A DNA stretch of 64,000 nt from Collinsella tanakaei YIT 12063 (GTDB taxonomy: Bacteria; Actinomycetota; Coriobacteriia; Coriobacteriales; Coriobacteriaceae). Location of the stretch: assembly GCF_000225705.1 (NCBI RefSeq), contig NZ_JH126467.1, positions 560,153-624,152 of the forward strand, read 5' to 3'. Position 1 is the first letter of the stretch. Each line of letters starts with the position of its first letter. Positions 52,961-63,597 of this stretch are shown here, piece after piece. Under the pieces are notes generated by a model. That model made no database searches. It had not been told where the DNA came from and saw nothing but the letters and a program-made list of their open reading frames with translations. A program made the position numbers and the translations under genes.

Positions 52961-54724
52961 TTACTCCCCCGCCTTGATGCCAAGCGCGTCGATAGTCGCC
53001 TGCATAATGGTCTTGAACGGCGGCGTCGCCACGCTGGAGGTGTAGGCCGTGCCGTCCAGGGTGATGTAGACCATGGCCTTGGGATGTTTGGGGCTTACAA
53101 AACCCAGGAACGACGCCATGTTGTTGTTTTCCTGGTAGCCGCCGCCCTCTCCGGCGCGCTCCGCGGTGCCGGTCTTGCCGGCGATGTTGTAGCCCTCGAT
53201 CTGGGCGCCCGCGCCGGTACCCTCGGCCACAACCGTTTCCATCATGGAGACAACCTGCTCGGCCGCCTCTTCGCTGATGGCACGTTTCTCCTTGGAAGCC
53301 CAGTCGATCTCTTCGCCCTTTTTAGACTTGAGGAAGTGAGGGGTTACCATAACGCCCTTGTTGGCGATGCCGGTCATAGCGCGCAGAAGCTCGATGGGCG
53401 ACACGGCGATACCCTGGCCAAAGGACATGGAGCCCAAGCTGGAGCCGTCATATTCGCTGCGATCGCGAATGATGCCCGTGGATTCACCCGGGAAATCGAT
53501 GCCGGACTTGGTGCCCAGGCCGTACTTCTTTAAGTATTTAGCGAAGTTATCCTCGCCCACTTTACGGCCAACCAGCACCATACCGGTGTTGGATGAGCGG
53601 CGCATGATCTCGCGCACCGACATAGTCATGGTGTAGTCGCGTTTGTCGACGTCGTAGACGTGGTCCGAACCAACCTCGACGCTGGCGGGGACCAAGAACT
53701 CGGTGTCGGGCGTGACCTTGTCCATATCGATCGCCATGCCGCAAACCAACGCCTTGAATACCGATCCGGGCTCGTAGGCGTCGGTCACCACGCGAAGGTT
53801 CATGTCCTCCGTGCGCGCCTCGGCAAGGTTTGATTGATCATAGGTGGGGTACGAGCACGCCGCTAGAATCTCTCCAGTTGTAGGATCGCATACCACGGCC
53901 GAACCATAGTTGGCGCCGGACGAGGTCACGGCCTCCTTCATGGCATCCTCGGCCGCGCGCTGGATGTTGGCATCAATGGTAAGCACCATGTCCGTACCAT
54001 CCTGCGCAGGGACCTTCTCATAGGCGCCGCCCGCGATATAGCTGCCGTCACGGGCGCGCTCGCGGACAATGCTGCCGTTCTCGCCCATAAGGTCGTCGTT
54101 GTAGTAGCCCTCCAGGCCGGAGATGCCCTCATTGTCGACGTTGACCACGCCCAGCACCTGCGAGGCCATGCTGCCATACGGGTATACGCGCTTGATGGTG
54201 GGCTCAAACTCAATGCCCGCGATGTCCTTCTCGGCAAGAAGATCGGCGTCTTCTTGATCCACTTGGCGCTTGACGTAGGCAAACGTGGTATCGCGGTCCA
54301 GGATGTCGCGAACCTCGGCGGCGTCCACGCCCAAAATATCGACCAAGGCGTTTACCGCCTTGCGCTTGCTCTCGATAAGTTGCGGGTTCACGTAAACGTT
54401 TTGGCACTCCACGCTGGACGCCAGGACGTTTCCGTTGCGGTCGTAGACGGTACCGCGCTTGGCGAAAAGCGTCTGGTGCGACAGGCGGCGGTAATCCGCC
54501 TGCTGGCGATATTCATCTGCATTGAAGACCTGGTAATCTAGAAGCTTGGCACCGCACAACAGAGCGCCAAAGCCCATAAGACCTCCAAAGAACTTTCTCC
54601 TTGTTACCAAAGAGCGCTCAAGCTCCTCGTCCCTGCGCTGCTCTTCACGCGCATTGCGCACGCTGCGGCCATCTCGCGGTTTATGAGGGCGATATCCCCT
54701 CTCGTCATAATTGTTATAGGGCAT
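52961..54724 (-). CDS. ftsI: Septal transpeptidase FtsI (class B penicillin-binding protein)
   Basis: FtsI cross-links septal peptidoglycan together with FtsW. The 587-residue protein has a basic N-terminal tail, a membrane anchor (about 46-65), the dimerisation domain, and the penicillin-binding domain with SVFK (in YEPGSVFKAL), SSN (in MRRSSNTG) and KTG (in AGKTGTAE). No PASTA domains follow. The ATG at 54724 follows AGAGGG. It lies between ftsL and murF. Confidence 0.94.
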   Translation of the reverse strand: MPYNNYDERGYRPHKPRDGRSVRNAREEQRRDEELERSLVTRRKFFGGLMGFGALLCGAKLLDYQVFNADEYRQQADYRRLSHQTLFAKRGTVYDRNGNVLASSVECQNVYVNPQLIESKRKAVNALVDILGVDAAEVRDILDRDTTFAYVKRQVDQEDADLLAEKDIAGIEFEPTIKRVYPYGSMASQVLGVVNVDNEGISGLEGYYNDDLMGENGSIVRERARDGSYIAGGAYEKVPAQDGTDMVLTIDANIQRAAEDAMKEAVTSSGANYGSAVVCDPTTGEILAACSYPTYDQSNLAEARTEDMNLRVVTDAYEPGSVFKALVCGMAIDMDKVTPDTEFLVPASVEVGSDHVYDVDKRDYTMTMSVREIMRRSSNTGMVLVGRKVGEDNFAKYLKKYGLGTKSGIDFPGESTGIIRDRSEYDGSSLGSMSFGQGIAVSPIELLRAMTGIANKGVMVTPHFLKSKKGEEIDWASKEKRAISEEAAEQVVSMMETVVAEGTGAGAQIEGYNIAGKTGTAERAGEGGGYQENNNMASFLGFVSPKHPKAMVYITLDGTAYTSSVATPPFKTIMQATIDALGIKAGE

Positions 54725-54748
54725 AGTCCCTCTAAAAATCGCGGAGCT

Positions 54749-55204
54749 CTACTGAACGGATGCGACCGGCGTAGCGGACACGTCGACGGTGACGCCGCCC
54801 TCGGCCTCGACCATGCCGAGCGTGCCGGCGGCGAGGTCGCGAATACGGGTGGTAGCGCCGTAGACGGAACGCATGACCTCCAGGTTGGAGCTTTCCTCCT
54901 GAGCGGTCTCAAGCGTGCTGTTGAGCTGCGCGTTGCCGTTCAGAGTCGCCGCGGTCGCGCTCGCTATGGTAACACGGGCGACGCCAAGGGCGAAGAACAT
55001 GGCCACCAATACAAGGGCGACCTTGATAACACGGGTGAACACCGGGCTGACAGCCTGGTTTGCCTCTCGGCCCGCGCCACCGACCACGTCGAGGCGCGGG
55101 CGCTCCAGGCGTTGGGGGCGAGCGGGGGCAAAAGCCTCCTCGCCCATATAGGGCTCGGCCGTCATATCATAGGCGACTGCTGTGTTTGTGTTGTAATAAG
55201 CCAT
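54749..55204 (-). CDS. ftsL: FtsL-like divisome protein
   Basis: This 151-residue bitopic protein has a cytoplasmic tail of about 58 residues, one membrane helix (VIKVALVLVAMFFALGVARVTI), and an outer coiled-coil region (LNGNAQLNSTLETAQEESSNLEVMRS). This layout, and its place between rsmH and ftsI, identify it as FtsL although the sequence is poorly conserved, as in all FtsL proteins. No good ribosome site precedes the ATG at 55204. Confidence 0.8.
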   Translation of the reverse strand: MAYYNTNTAVAYDMTAEPYMGEEAFAPARPQRLERPRLDVVGGAGREANQAVSPVFTRVIKVALVLVAMFFALGVARVTIASATAATLNGNAQLNSTLETAQEESSNLEVMRSVYGATTRIRDLAAGTLGMVEAEGGVTVDVSATPVASVQ

Positions 55205-55287
55205 GATATGAGACCCCGGTCCTTAGCTATAGTTATGGTTCGTTTAAAGTTGCGCCGCGGACCTGCCCAATCGTTACCGCTATGCGG

Positions 55288-56253
55288 CTACAGCCTCATA
55301 GCGACGCGGATTTTAGCTGATCGAGCCCGCGGATTGCGCTCTACCTCCTGAGGGGAGGCGACAAGCGGCTTTCGGGTGATTACCTTCAATGTCGGCACGT
55401 GCCCGCATACGCACACCGGAATCTCCGGCGGGCAGATGCACCCCTGGCTCATCTCCTGGAACATGTGCTTGACGATGCGGTCTTCAAGCGAATGGTAGGA
55501 GATAACGCATATGCGGCCCTTGGGGTTGGTCCAGCGAATAGCCGCTTCAAGGCCGCGCTCCAAAACTTCGAGCTCGTGGTTGACCTCGATGCGGATGGCC
55601 TGGAAGCTCCTCTTCGCCGGATGACCACCGTGGCGGCGAGCCGCCGCGGGTATGCCCGCTTTGATCACCTCGACAAAGTCTCCGGTGGTCTCGATCGGCG
55701 ACGTCTCGCGGCGGCGCACGATCTCGCGAGCGATCTGCGATGAGAACTTCTCCTCACCGTAGACGCGAAGAATCCGGGCGAGGTCTGCTTCGTTATAGGT
55801 GTTGATGACCTCAGCTGCGTTTAGGGTGTTGTTACCCGGATCCATACGCATATCAAGCGGGGCGTCCTCGTTGTACGAGAATCCCCTTCCAGGGATATCG
55901 AGCTGTGGGCTGGAAACGCCCAGATCGAACAGGAATCCATCCACCCCCGGCACCTCTGCAGAGCACAGAAGCTTGTCAAGATCCCCAAAGTTGCCTTTAA
56001 GGAGCTTGGTGGGGGTTCCCGGCGCCTCGCGCTCAAGGCGCGCCGCCGCGGCCTCTAGGGCCATGTCGTCCTGGTCGACGCCAAGCAACAGTCCGTCCTC
56101 GCCCACCTGAGCAGCCATCTTTACCGAATGGCCAGCGCCGCCAAGCGTGCAATCGCACACAACGGAACCGCGCTTGAGCTTCAGGGTGTCGAGCACTTCC
56201 TGGAGCATGACGGGTTCATGCCGAAATGCAGGTGTCAAAGTTCCCGATTCCAT
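55288..56253 (-). CDS. rsmH: 16S rRNA (cytosine(1402)-N(4))-methyltransferase RsmH
   Basis: RsmH (MraW) methylates C1402 in the 16S rRNA decoding centre. The 321-residue protein opens HEPVMLQEVLDTLKLKRGSVVCDCTLGGAGHS, with the SAM-binding glycine loop, and continues with FLFDLGVSSPQLDIPGRGFSY and RICVISYHSLEDRIVKHMF. It lies 16 bases after mraZ at the head of the dcw cluster, its usual place. AAGGA stands 11 bases before the ATG. Confidence 0.96.
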   Translation of the reverse strand: MESGTLTPAFRHEPVMLQEVLDTLKLKRGSVVCDCTLGGAGHSVKMAAQVGEDGLLLGVDQDDMALEAAAARLEREAPGTPTKLLKGNFGDLDKLLCSAEVPGVDGFLFDLGVSSPQLDIPGRGFSYNEDAPLDMRMDPGNNTLNAAEVINTYNEADLARILRVYGEEKFSSQIAREIVRRRETSPIETTGDFVEVIKAGIPAAARRHGGHPAKRSFQAIRIEVNHELEVLERGLEAAIRWTNPKGRICVISYHSLEDRIVKHMFQEMSQGCICPPEIPVCVCGHVPTLKVITRKPLVASPQEVERNPRARSAKIRVAMRL

Positions 56254-56268
56254 GTTCGCGTTCAGTCC

Positions 56269-56700
56269 TTACGAGTAGAAGAGGTCGGCTAGGTCGTCAT
56301 CGTCGGCTTGCTGCGTCTGCTCCCACACAGCGCGGTCCCAGATCTCCAGGTGGTCGAAGTTACCAACCACGGTGACTTCGCGAGTAAGATGCTTCTTCTC
56401 GCGAAGCGCCTCAGTGAGGCCGATACGCGATGCCGAATCGATATCCATCGGAGTCGCCATCGAGTTGATCTTCCTCATGAGCGCCTGGTCCTCGCGCTTG
56501 CGGGGGTCGAAGCCGCCGCGCTTGTCGAAGAGGCCCATAACCCACTTCTCGTACTCATCGCTCGAGAACACGTACAGGGCTTCGACATCGGGTGCGGGCA
56601 ACACGTAAACGTGCGAAGAGAGCTCGTCACGGACGGCGGCAGGCAGGGACAGACGACCTTTGGCATCGAGATTGCGCTCGTATGTTCCGGTCAATATCAC
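56269..56700 (-). CDS. mraZ: Transcriptional regulator MraZ
   Basis: MraZ is a double SpoVT/AbrB-fold protein that binds repeats in front of the dcw cluster and usually represses it. The 143-residue protein shows GTYERNLDAKGRLSLPAAVRDEL near residues 4-25 in the first half and the matching DIDSASRIGLTEALRE in the second. The start is a GTG at 56700 behind GGGGAGGG. It is the first gene of the cluster, with a strong promoter and candidate MraZ boxes upstream. Confidence 0.96.
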   Translation of the reverse strand: MILTGTYERNLDAKGRLSLPAAVRDELSSHVYVLPAPDVEALYVFSSDEYEKWVMGLFDKRGGFDPRKREDQALMRKINSMATPMDIDSASRIGLTEALREKKHLTREVTVVGNFDHLEIWDRAVWEQTQQADDDDLADLFYS

Positions 56701-56769
56701 TGCTGCGCCCTCCCCTCGGTTGCTCGGATGCGCGTGTACGGGGAACCACCCCCTCTGTCGACGCTTTCA

Positions 56770-56798
56770 ATATTATGGGCTAGAGCGACTTTTATCAA
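56770..56798 (-). promoter_or_regulatory. mraZ (dcw cluster) promoter
   Basis: Read leftwards, TTGATA (56793-56798) and TAATAT (56770-56775) are spaced by exactly 17 bases. Transcription would start near 56763, leaving a leader of about 60 bases. This is one of the best promoter matches in the window. Confidence 0.8.
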
Positions 56799-56806
56799 CA
56801 CTTTTT

Positions 56807-56851
56807 CCCACTCTCTCCCCCCACCCTCCACCCATCCCCCCACTCATCCCA
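56807..56851 (-). promoter_or_regulatory. Candidate MraZ-binding repeats
   Basis: Five TGGG elements on the coding strand of mraZ (CCCA on the plus strand at 56807, 56820, 56831, 56839 and 56848) are spaced 13, 11, 8 and 9 bases apart, just upstream of the -35 box. MraZ proteins bind TGGG direct repeats with a period near 10, so autoregulation is likely. The spacing here is not strict. Confidence 0.5.
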
Positions 56852-57267
56852 TAAAAACGACCACTCGCGATTTCAAGCAACCACTACATATTGTGTTGTA
56901 TCAGCTGTTTTTGCCCACCCCTCGCCCCTGGATAGAGCGCCCTAACCTTCAAGTTAAGCTTGAATCGACTTTTGAGAGTTTGTGGCAGCGTTGTGAACCA
57001 GCAGGTAGATGGCATTTTTTGATAATTAGTCCGCCCAGTCATGCCAAATGGGGACCGTCCGCACCAGCGCGCAACGCCCCACCCCCACAAATTGGGTTCA
57101 TATCCATATTTATCTCAATTTTTGAGGCCCAATGGAGTCGGCGACGTCCCACTCGCTCCCCCCCCACCGCACCCCACGCCCGCACCCGCTCTCGAGTCCC
57201 ACTCGCTCCCCCGCGCGGTCCCACCAAATCCCACGCGCGGTCCCGCACGCGCCGCGCTCGCGGACCG
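56852..57267. other. Gene-free spacer between mraZ and xerD
   Basis: No credible gene is present. The right half (57130-57267) is very GC-rich and carries two copies of GTCCCACTCGCTCCCCC (57146-57162, 57196-57212) and two of GCGCGGTCCC, so the other strand shows many GTGGGA and GTGGGG units. The left half is AT-rich for this genome and contains the element at 56944-56966, which includes the inverted repeat TTCAAG-TTAAG-CTTGAA (56948-56964) and matches the ftsZ upstream motif. Confidence 0.5.
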
Positions 57268-58194
57268 CTAGGCGCGCGGATGCGCCGCCAGGTACACCTC
57301 GGTCAGCTGGGTTCGGTCAACATGCGTGTAGATCTGCGTGGTCGAGATATCCGCATGCCCCAAAATCTCCTGAAGCACGCGCAGATCCGCGCCGCCGGCG
57401 AGCATATGGGTCGCAAACGAGTGCCGCAGCGTATGCGGGTGCAGGCCCTCGATACCCACCGCGCGGCCGTATCGCTCGCACGTGGCATGAAGGCTCTGGC
57501 GCGACAAGCGCCCGCCGTTCTTGTTTAGAAAAACCGCCGGGCACTCGTCTAGCGTTCGCGCATGGGCCGCAAGCCCGTCGCGCGCGCCGCTATATATATA
57601 GTGTTGCAACGACTTCGCAGCCGACCCCGCGATGGGAACCAGCCGCTCCTTGGACCCCTTGCCCGTCACGCGCAGCAAGCCCTCGTCCAAATGCACGTTG
57701 CGAATATCAAGCCCCACCAACTCGCTTGCGCGCAAGCCGCATCCGTACAGAACCTCAAGGGCGGCATGGTCGCGCTCGCCTGCGTCGGTTTGGGGAAACG
57801 GCTGGTCAAGCAAGGCGGCGGCGGCGTCGATAGAGATCACGTCCGGCAGGCGCTCGGCCTTTTTTGGCAGCTTGATCGCAGATGCGGGGTTTGCGGTCGA
57901 GAACCCCTCGCGCAGCATGAACCTGTGCAGGCCCTTGACCGCAGACAGCGAGCGCTCCACGGACGAGACCGCGTATCCGCCCAAGCGGCGCGCCATGGCA
58001 AACGCTTCTATATCCGCCCTTGTCACATCGCGCAACTCCACGCCGCGGCGGTCCAAAAACGCCACGTATGTCCCCAAGTCACGCCGGTACGCCTCTATGG
58101 AATTGGACGAGAGGCCGCGCTCGACAGCCAGATGGTCCAGGTATTCGGCAACGGGCCCGCACCCGCCCGCAAAAGCGGAAGCTTCATCTTGCAC
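57268..58194 (-). CDS. xerD: Tyrosine recombinase XerD-type
   Basis: This 308-residue protein resolves chromosome dimers at dif with a partner Xer protein. It has a SAM-like N-terminal DNA-binding domain (DHLAVERGLSSNSIEAYRRDL) and the catalytic domain with Arg in YGCGLRASEL, the HTLRHSFATHML box, LGHADISTTQIYTH with the tyrosine nucleophile, and the HPRA ending usual for XerD. The ATG at 58194 is 99 bases after pyrG. No integrase-type neighbours or attachment sites are seen, so the housekeeping role is likely; XerC versus XerD is less sure. Confidence 0.88.
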   Translation of the reverse strand: MQDEASAFAGGCGPVAEYLDHLAVERGLSSNSIEAYRRDLGTYVAFLDRRGVELRDVTRADIEAFAMARRLGGYAVSSVERSLSAVKGLHRFMLREGFSTANPASAIKLPKKAERLPDVISIDAAAALLDQPFPQTDAGERDHAALEVLYGCGLRASELVGLDIRNVHLDEGLLRVTGKGSKERLVPIAGSAAKSLQHYIYSGARDGLAAHARTLDECPAVFLNKNGGRLSRQSLHATCERYGRAVGIEGLHPHTLRHSFATHMLAGGADLRVLQEILGHADISTTQIYTHVDRTQLTEVYLAAHPRA

Positions 58195-58293
58195 GGTCGT
58201 GACCCTCCCATCTCTATCAAGCAGGGGCGCCGCGTAGCACAGCAGCGCCCCCGTACAAGCAGCGCAACGTTGCGCCGTATCTACAATACTCCC

Positions 58294-59940
<1,647 letters not shown>

Positions 59941-60011
59941 TTAGTTAACCTACTGTTCTAACCGGAATTTAATTGTACTGCGCGATTGTTTCCAACATAA
60001 AGCTGTAATGA

Positions 60012-60053
60012 AAACGGGCGCCATGGTTCACAAAATGGAAACCATAGCGCCCA
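60012..60053 (-). terminator. Terminator downstream of the DUF1846 gene
   Basis: Read leftwards, a 13-bp stem with one internal mismatch (60041-60053 with 60017-60029) is followed by GTTTTC. It separates the DUF1846 gene from pyrG. Confidence 0.8.
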
Positions 60054-60135
60054 CGCGCATGAGAATTATATGGACGATGGCCCGCAGCGAGTCCGCCGTC
60101 CCCGCAGGTGGCAGGCAGGCCTAACGAGCAAGCGC

Positions 60136-61617
60136 CTATTTGTGGTAGAACGTGTGACGCTCGTACTTGGGCTCGCAGCACACGTTGATACCCAGCTTGC
60201 GGTAAAGCTCCTCGTCCGTTTGGGAAATGATCACGCTAAAGAACGCGTCGCAGCCGCGCAGCTTGGGCAGCCCGGCGATCACGCGCTTGGCGGTCTGGCT
60301 GGTTGCGGACGAGATGGACAGGGCGATCAGCGTCTCATCGGAGTGCAGGCGATGGTTCTTGGAATCCAACTGCTCGGTCTTAAGGCGGCAAATGGGATCG
60401 ATGGCGCCGTCATCGATCACGTCCTCTTCAACATCCACGCCGGTGACGGTCTTAAGCGCGTTCATCAGAAGCGAGCTCGCCGCGCCCAGGCGCTCGGAAG
60501 TCTTGCCGGTAATGACGCTACCGTCCGCGAGCATCATGGCGCCCACCGGGCCGCCCGTCTCTTCCTCACGCTCAAGGGCGGCGGCACGGGTGGGCAGGTA
60601 GCCCTTGTCGATGCCGGCCTTCTGCATGATGGCCTTGAGGCGGCCCACCTGCTCCTCGCCCGTACCGGTGCGCTTTACGTTCACGGCGGCGGTAAAGTAG
60701 CGACGGACGATTTCCGCCAGCGAGGCATCACGGCACGCCTCGTCATCGCTGATGGCGAAGCCGACCATGTTGACGCCCATGTCCGTGGGGCTCTGGTACG
60801 GGCTTTCACCCAAAATCTTGCCCATAAGGGCCTTGACCACGGGGAACGCCTCGACGTCGCGGTTGTAGTTCACGGCGGTCTTGTTGTAGGCCTCCAGATG
60901 GAAGGAATCGATGATGTTCGCATCGTCCAAATCAACGGTCGCGGCCTCATAGGCGATGTTGACCGGATGGTTCAGGGGCAGGTTCCACACCGGGAACGTC
61001 TCGAACTTGGCGTAGCCGGCCTCCACCCCGTGCTTATGCTCGTGATAGAGCTGCGACAGGCACGTGGCAAGCTTGCCCGAGCCGGGACCGGGAGCGGTCA
61101 CCACAACCAGCGGGCGAGTGGTCTCGACAAACTCGTTCTTACCGTAGCCGTCCTCGGAAACGATGAGGTCGATGTCGTGCGGGTAACCCTCGATGGGATA
61201 GTGCAGCTTGCAGGTGATGCCCAGGTCCGCAAGGCGGTGGCGGAACACGTCCGCGGCGGGCTGGCCGGCATACTGGGTCAGCACCACGCCGGCGATGCGA
61301 AAACCGTGCGCGCGGAAGATGTCGGCCAGGCGAAGCACGTCCTCGTCGTACGTGATGCCCAGATCGCCACGTGCCTTGTTCTTCTCAATGTGGTTGGCGT
61401 TGATGGCGATGATGATCTCGACATCGTCCACCAACTTCTGGAGCATGCGGAACTTGGTGTCGGATTCAAAGCCGGGAAGGACGCGCGAAGCATGGTAGTC
61501 ATCAAACAGCTTGCCGCCAAACTCAAGGTAGAGCTTGCCGCCCAACTGGTCGATACGTTTGCGGATCTGCTCGGTCTGCAACTCGATGTACTTCTCGTTA
61601 TCAAAACCCTGACGCAT
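60136..61617 (-). CDS. DUF1846-family protein
   Basis: This protein of about 493 residues belongs to the DUF1846 family, widespread in anaerobic Gram-positives, with no established function. It opens GFDNEKYIELQTEQIRKRIDQLGGKLYLEFGGKLFDDYHASRVLPGFE and includes VVTAPGPGSGKLATCLSQLYHE, a P-loop-like glycine-rich turn that suggests nucleotide binding. I take the ATG at 61617, nine bases after GGAG, over a GTG at 61623. It is a single gene with its own terminator. Confidence 0.85.
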   Translation of the reverse strand: MRQGFDNEKYIELQTEQIRKRIDQLGGKLYLEFGGKLFDDYHASRVLPGFESDTKFRMLQKLVDDVEIIIAINANHIEKNKARGDLGITYDEDVLRLADIFRAHGFRIAGVVLTQYAGQPAADVFRHRLADLGITCKLHYPIEGYPHDIDLIVSEDGYGKNEFVETTRPLVVVTAPGPGSGKLATCLSQLYHEHKHGVEAGYAKFETFPVWNLPLNHPVNIAYEAATVDLDDANIIDSFHLEAYNKTAVNYNRDVEAFPVVKALMGKILGESPYQSPTDMGVNMVGFAISDDEACRDASLAEIVRRYFTAAVNVKRTGTGEEQVGRLKAIMQKAGIDKGYLPTRAAALEREEETGGPVGAMMLADGSVITGKTSERLGAASSLLMNALKTVTGVDVEEDVIDDGAIDPICRLKTEQLDSKNHRLHSDETLIALSISSATSQTAKRVIAGLPKLRGCDAFFSVIISQTDEELYRKLGINVCCEPKYERHTFYHK

Positions 61618-61732
61618 GCGCACATGCTCCTTCCAGCGTATCAGTCGGTAACCCCCGCATTATACCGAAGCTTTGGTGGGCAACCTCCACGCACTCGACC
61701 GCTCACGGCTTTTACGCACCGGCCCCCTACAC

Positions 61733-61770
61733 AAAAGCGCCCCCTCCCGCGCACGGAACGGGAGGGGGCG
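61733..61770 (-). terminator. Terminator downstream of the YfcC-type carrier
   Basis: Read leftwards, a 12-bp perfect stem (61759-61770 with 61738-61749) is followed by CTTTTGTG. It lies about 140 bases past the carrier stop, before the DUF1846 gene. Confidence 0.8.
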
Positions 61771-61908
61771 AAAGGTAGGGGTCGCAACCGGTCGATCGTT
61801 TTTGGACGAGCGGCCGGCCGGACATCTTATCGGCAACCGCCGGACTCGAAGCATGAAGCTACTTCATGCAAGGGGTCATGCTGACAGCTGCAAAGCCGAT
61901 GAATCGAC

Positions 61909-63486
61909 CTAGATCATCACGCACGCAATGGTGAGGATGGCAACGGAGACCAGGGCGATAACGACGATAACCTTCATGGCGAACTTCAGCCAGGTGGTCC
62001 ACTCGATCTTGGCGAGGGCCAGACCGCCCATGATGGCGCCGGACGTCGGGGTGAAGAGGTTCACAGCACCGATGGCGGCGGAGAAGATCATGACCATGAC
62101 CTCGGGCGAGAAGCCGAGCTTGACGGCCAGCGGGCCCATGATGGGCATGGAGACCGTAGCCATACCGGAGGTGGAGGGGATCAGGAAGGACAGGCCGAAG
62201 TAGACCAGGTAGCTCATGGGAGCGAAGATGATGCCGGAGAGGCCGGCCAGCGCATTGGCAGCGGCGTCGAGCACGTAGACATCCAGGCCGGTGGAGGCCA
62301 TGAGGACGGAGATGCCGCGGGCCAAAGCGATGATCAGGACGACGGACATCATGTCGGCGGCGCCGGCGATGAAGGTGTTCACGATCTGCTTCTCGGACAG
62401 GCCGCCGATGATGCCGATCACGATAGCCATGATGAAGAACCACGTAGAGGCCTCATCGAAGTACCAGCCGCCGATGGGCACGCCGGTGACGATTGCGGAC
62501 CAGCCGAGGGAGTCGGTCACGGTGGAGGTGGACTCGCCGGTCACATCGCCATCGAGCACGGTGGTGGTGCCGTTGGCGTCGTCGTAGACGGCGACCAGGT
62601 CGTCGCCGGTTACCTCGACAACTTCCTCATGGGAGGCGGCGCCGGCGTCGAAGAAGTCGGCAACGCCCTGGTTGAGGTCGGCCAGCGGGATGAAGCCGAC
62701 GATCATGACGACGAAGGTGAACGCGAAGGCGACCAGAACGCCCTTCTGGCGACCGGTGAGCTTGATGTCCTTGGTGACCTCGGCGGCAGCTGCGCCATGG
62801 GCCTCCTCGGCGTCCTTGAGCTCCTGCATGGACAGGATGGTGGAACCCTTATCGGCCTTGACCTTCTTGGCGTACTTCATGACGAAGAAGATGGAGATGA
62901 GGGTGGTCACGATCCACAGCACGGCGCCCAGGCCGATGATGATGGACTGGTCGACCTCGATGCCAACGCCGCGCAGGGAGTCGACGGCAGCGCCGACGGC
63001 GAACGGGTTGACGGTGGAGCCCAGGCAACCGCAGCCGGCACCCAAAAGGACGGTGGCGGCGCCGACCAGCGGGTCGAAGCCAGCGGCCATCATGGTTGCG
63101 GCGAGCAGGGCGTAGAAGGGCACGGTCTCCTCGCACATACCATAGGTGGTACCGCCGAGGGAGAAGATGAGCATCAGTATGGGGATGATCATGAGCTCGT
63201 TGCCCTTGAGCTTCTTGACCAGGACGGCGATGCCGTTATCAAGGGCACCGGTCTCGGTCATCATGCCAAGGAAGCCGCCGAGGATCATGACGAACAAGCA
63301 TACGGGGAGCGCGTCCGCGAATCCGCGAACAGGTGCCATGAAGAAGTCATCCAAACGGGCAGCGGTGACTTCGCCAGGGGCGATGCCGGCGACGGCGACG
63401 GTAACGAGAGCGACGACGGCCAGCAGGATAAGAAGAATGGTGAACGATGAAGGCATACCACGCTTTTTCTTAGCGGTCTCAGTCAA
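61909..63486 (-). CDS. YfcC-family basic amino acid/dicarboxylate carrier
   Basis: The 525-residue protein has about 12 membrane helices and the YfcC/DcuC-type pattern: LGGFLGMMTETGALDNGI, FSLGGTTYGMCEETVPFY, AGCGCLGSTVNPFAVG in the first half and LIPSTSGMATVSMPIMGPLA plus NLFTPTSGAIMGGLALA in the second. Such carriers often accompany arginine deiminase genes and are thought to exchange arginine, citrulline or ornithine. An ornithine carbamoyltransferase gene lies upstream, which supports that role. The frame opens with ATG at 63495 directly on the GGGAGG site; a TTG at 63486 is better spaced. Confidence 0.85.
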   Translation of the reverse strand: MTETAKKKRGMPSSFTILLILLAVVALVTVAVAGIAPGEVTAARLDDFFMAPVRGFADALPVCLFVMILGGFLGMMTETGALDNGIAVLVKKLKGNELMIIPILMLIFSLGGTTYGMCEETVPFYALLAATMMAAGFDPLVGAATVLLGAGCGCLGSTVNPFAVGAAVDSLRGVGIEVDQSIIIGLGAVLWIVTTLISIFFVMKYAKKVKADKGSTILSMQELKDAEEAHGAAAAEVTKDIKLTGRQKGVLVAFAFTFVVMIVGFIPLADLNQGVADFFDAGAASHEEVVEVTGDDLVAVYDDANGTTTVLDGDVTGESTSTVTDSLGWSAIVTGVPIGGWYFDEASTWFFIMAIVIGIIGGLSEKQIVNTFIAGAADMMSVVLIIALARGISVLMASTGLDVYVLDAAANALAGLSGIIFAPMSYLVYFGLSFLIPSTSGMATVSMPIMGPLAVKLGFSPEVMVMIFSAAIGAVNLFTPTSGAIMGGLALAKIEWTTWLKFAMKVIVVIALVSVAILTIACVMI

Positions 63487-63597
63487 GGTTCTCATCCTCC
63501 CTTCATTTCAAGATTCTTGTCTGTCCACCGCGTCCATACCGTGCCGTGCTACTTAAAGACGCGATGGGTGCAGAGGACTGCCAAATGCAATGCCCTA

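Noticed and set aside
57268-58194. Xer-type recombinase as a mobile-element integrase
   Set aside because: Its length, HPRA ending and housekeeping neighbours fit XerC/XerD, and no attachment repeats flank it.
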